A stretch of 8,185 nt of DNA from Planctomycetota bacterium. Its GTDB lineage: Bacteria; Planctomycetota; Phycisphaerae; UBA1845; CAIVHJ01. The first letter of the stretch is position 1. Every line of letters begins with the position of its first letter. Positions 7,190-8,185 of this stretch are shown here, in pieces. The notes beneath the pieces were generated by a model. That model saw nothing but the letters and a program-made list of their open reading frames with translations. It was not told the origin of the DNA and searched no databases. The translations under genes were made by a program, and so were the position numbers. The stretch is from NCBI GenBank assembly GCA_022573485.1, contig JACZTW010000178.1:1-8185 (forward strand). The letters are read 5' to 3'.

Positions 7190-7234
7190 AGGGACAGTCA
7201 CCAATTAACTGGACGAAAACTAGTGACTGTCCCT
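7190..7234. repeat. 12-bp perfect palindrome (REP-like), downstream copy
   Basis: AGGGACAGTCAC at 7190-7201 pairs with GTGACTGTCCCT at 7223-7234 around a 21-nt loop. It begins 15 nt after the propeller stop and lies between that gene and the convergent lipoprotein gene, so it might end transcription from both sides, although only TAATTCT follows on the + strand. The arms differ from those at 6150-6200. A related fragment, CACCAATTAA, occurs both inside this unit (7199-7208) and again at 7285-7294. Confidence 0.7.
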
Positions 7235-7258
7235 AATTCTCCGTCTGAGCAAGTCGGC

Positions 7259-7277
7259 TTTTGCGATACCTGCAAAA
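7259..7277. repeat. Small AT-rich inverted repeat
   Basis: TTTTGC (7259-7264) and GCAAAA (7272-7277) form a 6-bp stem around GATACCT. It is followed by a fragment (GGACACCAATTAAT, 7282-7295) resembling part of the palindrome at 7190-7234. Probably a leftover repeat unit rather than a terminator. Confidence 0.35.
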
Positions 7278-7311
7278 AATAGGACACCAATTAATGAGGG
7301 CAATAACATTT

Positions 7312-7824
7312 TTATTTCTTCACTCCTTTATAGTTTGAGTACGTTCTGACACGGACCACCTGACCAACATCATTGGCCATATTACTGTCTTGAATTGTCC
7401 TCCATTTGATTAAATATTCACCCAACCAAAAAGTATGGATTATTCTAAACTCATCATCCCCATACCGCAATATGTATTTATGGAGGCCGTCCTCCATACC
7501 TATATTATCTGCTCGCCGCATCATGTCAACCATCGGCGGCACATTGCCTTTCCCAATCCAAGGGTGCTCTGATGTTCCTATAGAGCAACCGTCAAGTCTC
7601 TCACCTGAGACGTTCGAAGTTTGCCTGTCTTGGGTTACTTGTACATCTACTATTGTTCTAGGCTGATAAATGCGTCCATCAGGATATTTGCCACTTTGCA
7701 CTACTCGTAATTGATACTTGAGCTTATCAAGGCACAGCAGTCGCTGTTCAAATTGATCGATGGCAGTATTGCAACCAATCAAAAAGACAGACATCAACAA
7801 AATGGTTCCTATCGTCTTCCTCAT
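7312..7824 (-). CDS. Hypothetical lipoprotein, AT-rich gene
   Basis: 170 residues from the ATG at 7824. The N-terminus MRKTIGTILLMSVFLIGC is a textbook lipoprotein signal: basic start, hydrophobic core and lipobox LIGC with Cys18 as the acylated residue, so the product should be anchored in a membrane. An in-frame start at 7875 would prepend 17 mostly hydrophobic residues and spoil the signal; AAGGGG 11 nt before 7824 supports the shorter form. The mature part has several aromatic strands (KYILRYGDDEFRIIHTFW, then GEYLIKWRTIQDS) and two further Cys (one just after the signal, one in LDGCSIG), but no domain I recognise. Codons are AT-rich (about one third G+C in the line 7381-7440) against the GC-rich left half, which suggests recent transfer. 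It is convergent with the propeller gene. Confidence 0.8.
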   Translation of the reverse strand: MRKTIGTILLMSVFLIGCNTAIDQFEQRLLCLDKLKYQLRVVQSGKYPDGRIYQPRTIVDVQVTQDRQTSNVSGERLDGCSIGTSEHPWIGKGNVPPMVDMMRRADNIGMEDGLHKYILRYGDDEFRIIHTFWLGEYLIKWRTIQDSNMANDVGQVVRVRTYSNYKGVKK

Positions 7825-7839
7825 ATTCCATAGTACCCC

Positions 7840-7875
7840 TTGACAAAAGGTTAGAATAATTATCAGATTTGTCAA
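7840..7875. promoter_or_regulatory. Operator-like inverted repeat upstream of the lipoprotein gene
   Basis: TTGACAAA (7840-7847) and TTTGTCAA (7868-7875) are perfect inverted copies around 20 nt containing the palindrome ATAATTAT. Each arm contains the -35 consensus TTGACA, one facing each way. The - strand one (7875-7870) lies about 46 nt before the lipoprotein start, with only a weak TAACCT 16 nt after it as -10. It may be a regulator-binding palindrome, a promoter, or both. Confidence 0.4.
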
Positions 7876-8126
7876 TTCCTCTTTTATCTAAAAAGGGGCC
7901 TTACAGCGGTTGAGTGCCAATCTTAGTTGAAATTCAAAGAGATCGGCCCCATGAATGACGGTGGTTTTTTCAATCCATCAAACAAGGAGCCGAACAAGGA
8001 GATGCAGAGATGCCCCGAGAATCGTTAAAACTGTGAGGGGTCCCGTTCATGGTCGGGTGGCCCATCTCGTTCGCCCGCCCGCGGCGGGCGTCGAGGTGGG
8101 GGAGACGAATGTCAAAGGATTCAGTT

Positions 8127-8142
8127 TGCACCGTTCGGTGCA
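8127..8142. repeat. Perfect 6-bp hairpin with GTTC loop
   Basis: TGCACC at 8127-8132 and GGTGCA at 8137-8142 around GTTC. It sits between two other hairpins (8072-8090 and 8158-8185) in the gene-free right edge; role unknown. Confidence 0.45.
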
Positions 8143-8157
8143 GAGAATTCAAGTATC

Positions 8158-8185
8158 CCATCTCACCGCTTCGCTAATGAGATGG
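8158..8185. repeat. 8-bp inverted repeat at the window edge
   Basis: CCATCTCA (8158-8165) is the exact reverse complement of TGAGATGG (8178-8185), with a 12-nt loop. The structure may continue beyond the window. CCCATCTC also occurs at 8070-8061 in the same orientation region (GGCCCATCTCG near 8059-8069), so this may be a repeated unit. Confidence 0.4.

Larger units (their letters stand above)
7876..8185. other. Right-edge region with hairpins and no confirmed gene
   Basis: About 310 nt in which no gene is well supported. Structures seen: CCTCTTTT/AAAAGGGG (7878-7885, 7891-7898, one G-T pair, 5-nt loop); CGCCCGC/GCGGGCG (8072-8078, 8084-8090); TGCACC-GTTC-GGTGCA (8127-8142); and CCATCTCA/TGAGATGG (8158-8165, 8178-8185), which ends exactly at the window edge. 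Composition changes from AT-rich before about 7990 to GC-rich after about 8030. Short ORFs at 7951-8028 (25 residues, with the repeated motif NKEPNKE) and 8049-8177 (42 residues, Arg-rich) are present but have no supporting evidence beyond being open. Confidence 0.5.

Noticed and set aside
8005..8037. Truncated transposase start (AAGGAG followed by ATGCCCCGAGAATCG)
   Set aside because: Only eight codons before a stop; the likeness to the MPR... start of REP-associated transposases is too short to count.

Overview
This looks like chromosomal DNA from a high-GC bacterium, most probably a planctomycete or close PVC relative. Three things point there: the CxxC-x11-CPEC zinc ribbon at the tail of a multispanning membrane protein (5234-5920), an RHS/YD-repeat remnant carrying the HGTQYIDE...VKDKGDL signature that I associate with planctomycete RHS proteins, and many intergenic palindromes. 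The lineage call is inference from remembered family traits, not from a search. Base composition is uneven: one hand-counted line inside lysC (1561-1620) has 43 G+C of 60, while a line inside the last gene (7381-7440) has 19 of 60.

Layout. (a) 1-3143, + strand, a compact metabolic run: the C-terminal third of a cofactor-independent phosphoglycerate-mutase-family protein (possibly the proposed homoserine kinase subgroup), an unrecognised 219-residue protein, aspartate kinase (start overlaps the previous stop by 1 nt), and a membrane-anchored staphylococcal-nuclease-like protein 17 nt later. (b) 3144-3251, a short convergent gap with two GC-rich hairpins. (c) 3252-4876, - strand: a small coiled-coil-type hypothetical with its own sigma70-like promoter and, upstream of it, an exported protein with two thioredoxin domains, each with a WCGWC site. 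(d) 5010-5920, + strand: a decayed RHS fragment ending in a stop codon that directly abuts the start of the zinc-ribbon membrane protein. (e) 5921-7311: a predicted exported beta-propeller-like protein with a strong palindrome before it and another after it. (f) 7312-8185: an AT-rich lipoprotein gene on the - strand behind an operator-like inverted repeat, then 361 nt without a convincing gene but with several hairpins, running to the window edge.

How it works together. The left block plausibly contributes to aspartate-family amino-acid synthesis: lysC makes aspartyl phosphate, and the PGM-like protein could serve threonine synthesis if the homoserine kinase proposal holds. The nuclease may simply be co-transcribed. 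The thioredoxin-like protein should act outside the cytoplasm in thiol-disulfide exchange. The right half is accessory in character: a gene relic, mobile-type palindromes, shifting base composition and lineage-specific surface or membrane proteins. I see no CRISPR array, intact transposase, integrase, rRNA or tRNA, and no clearly novel multi-gene system. The strongest unknowns are the 219-residue protein coupled to lysC and the palindromes around the propeller gene.
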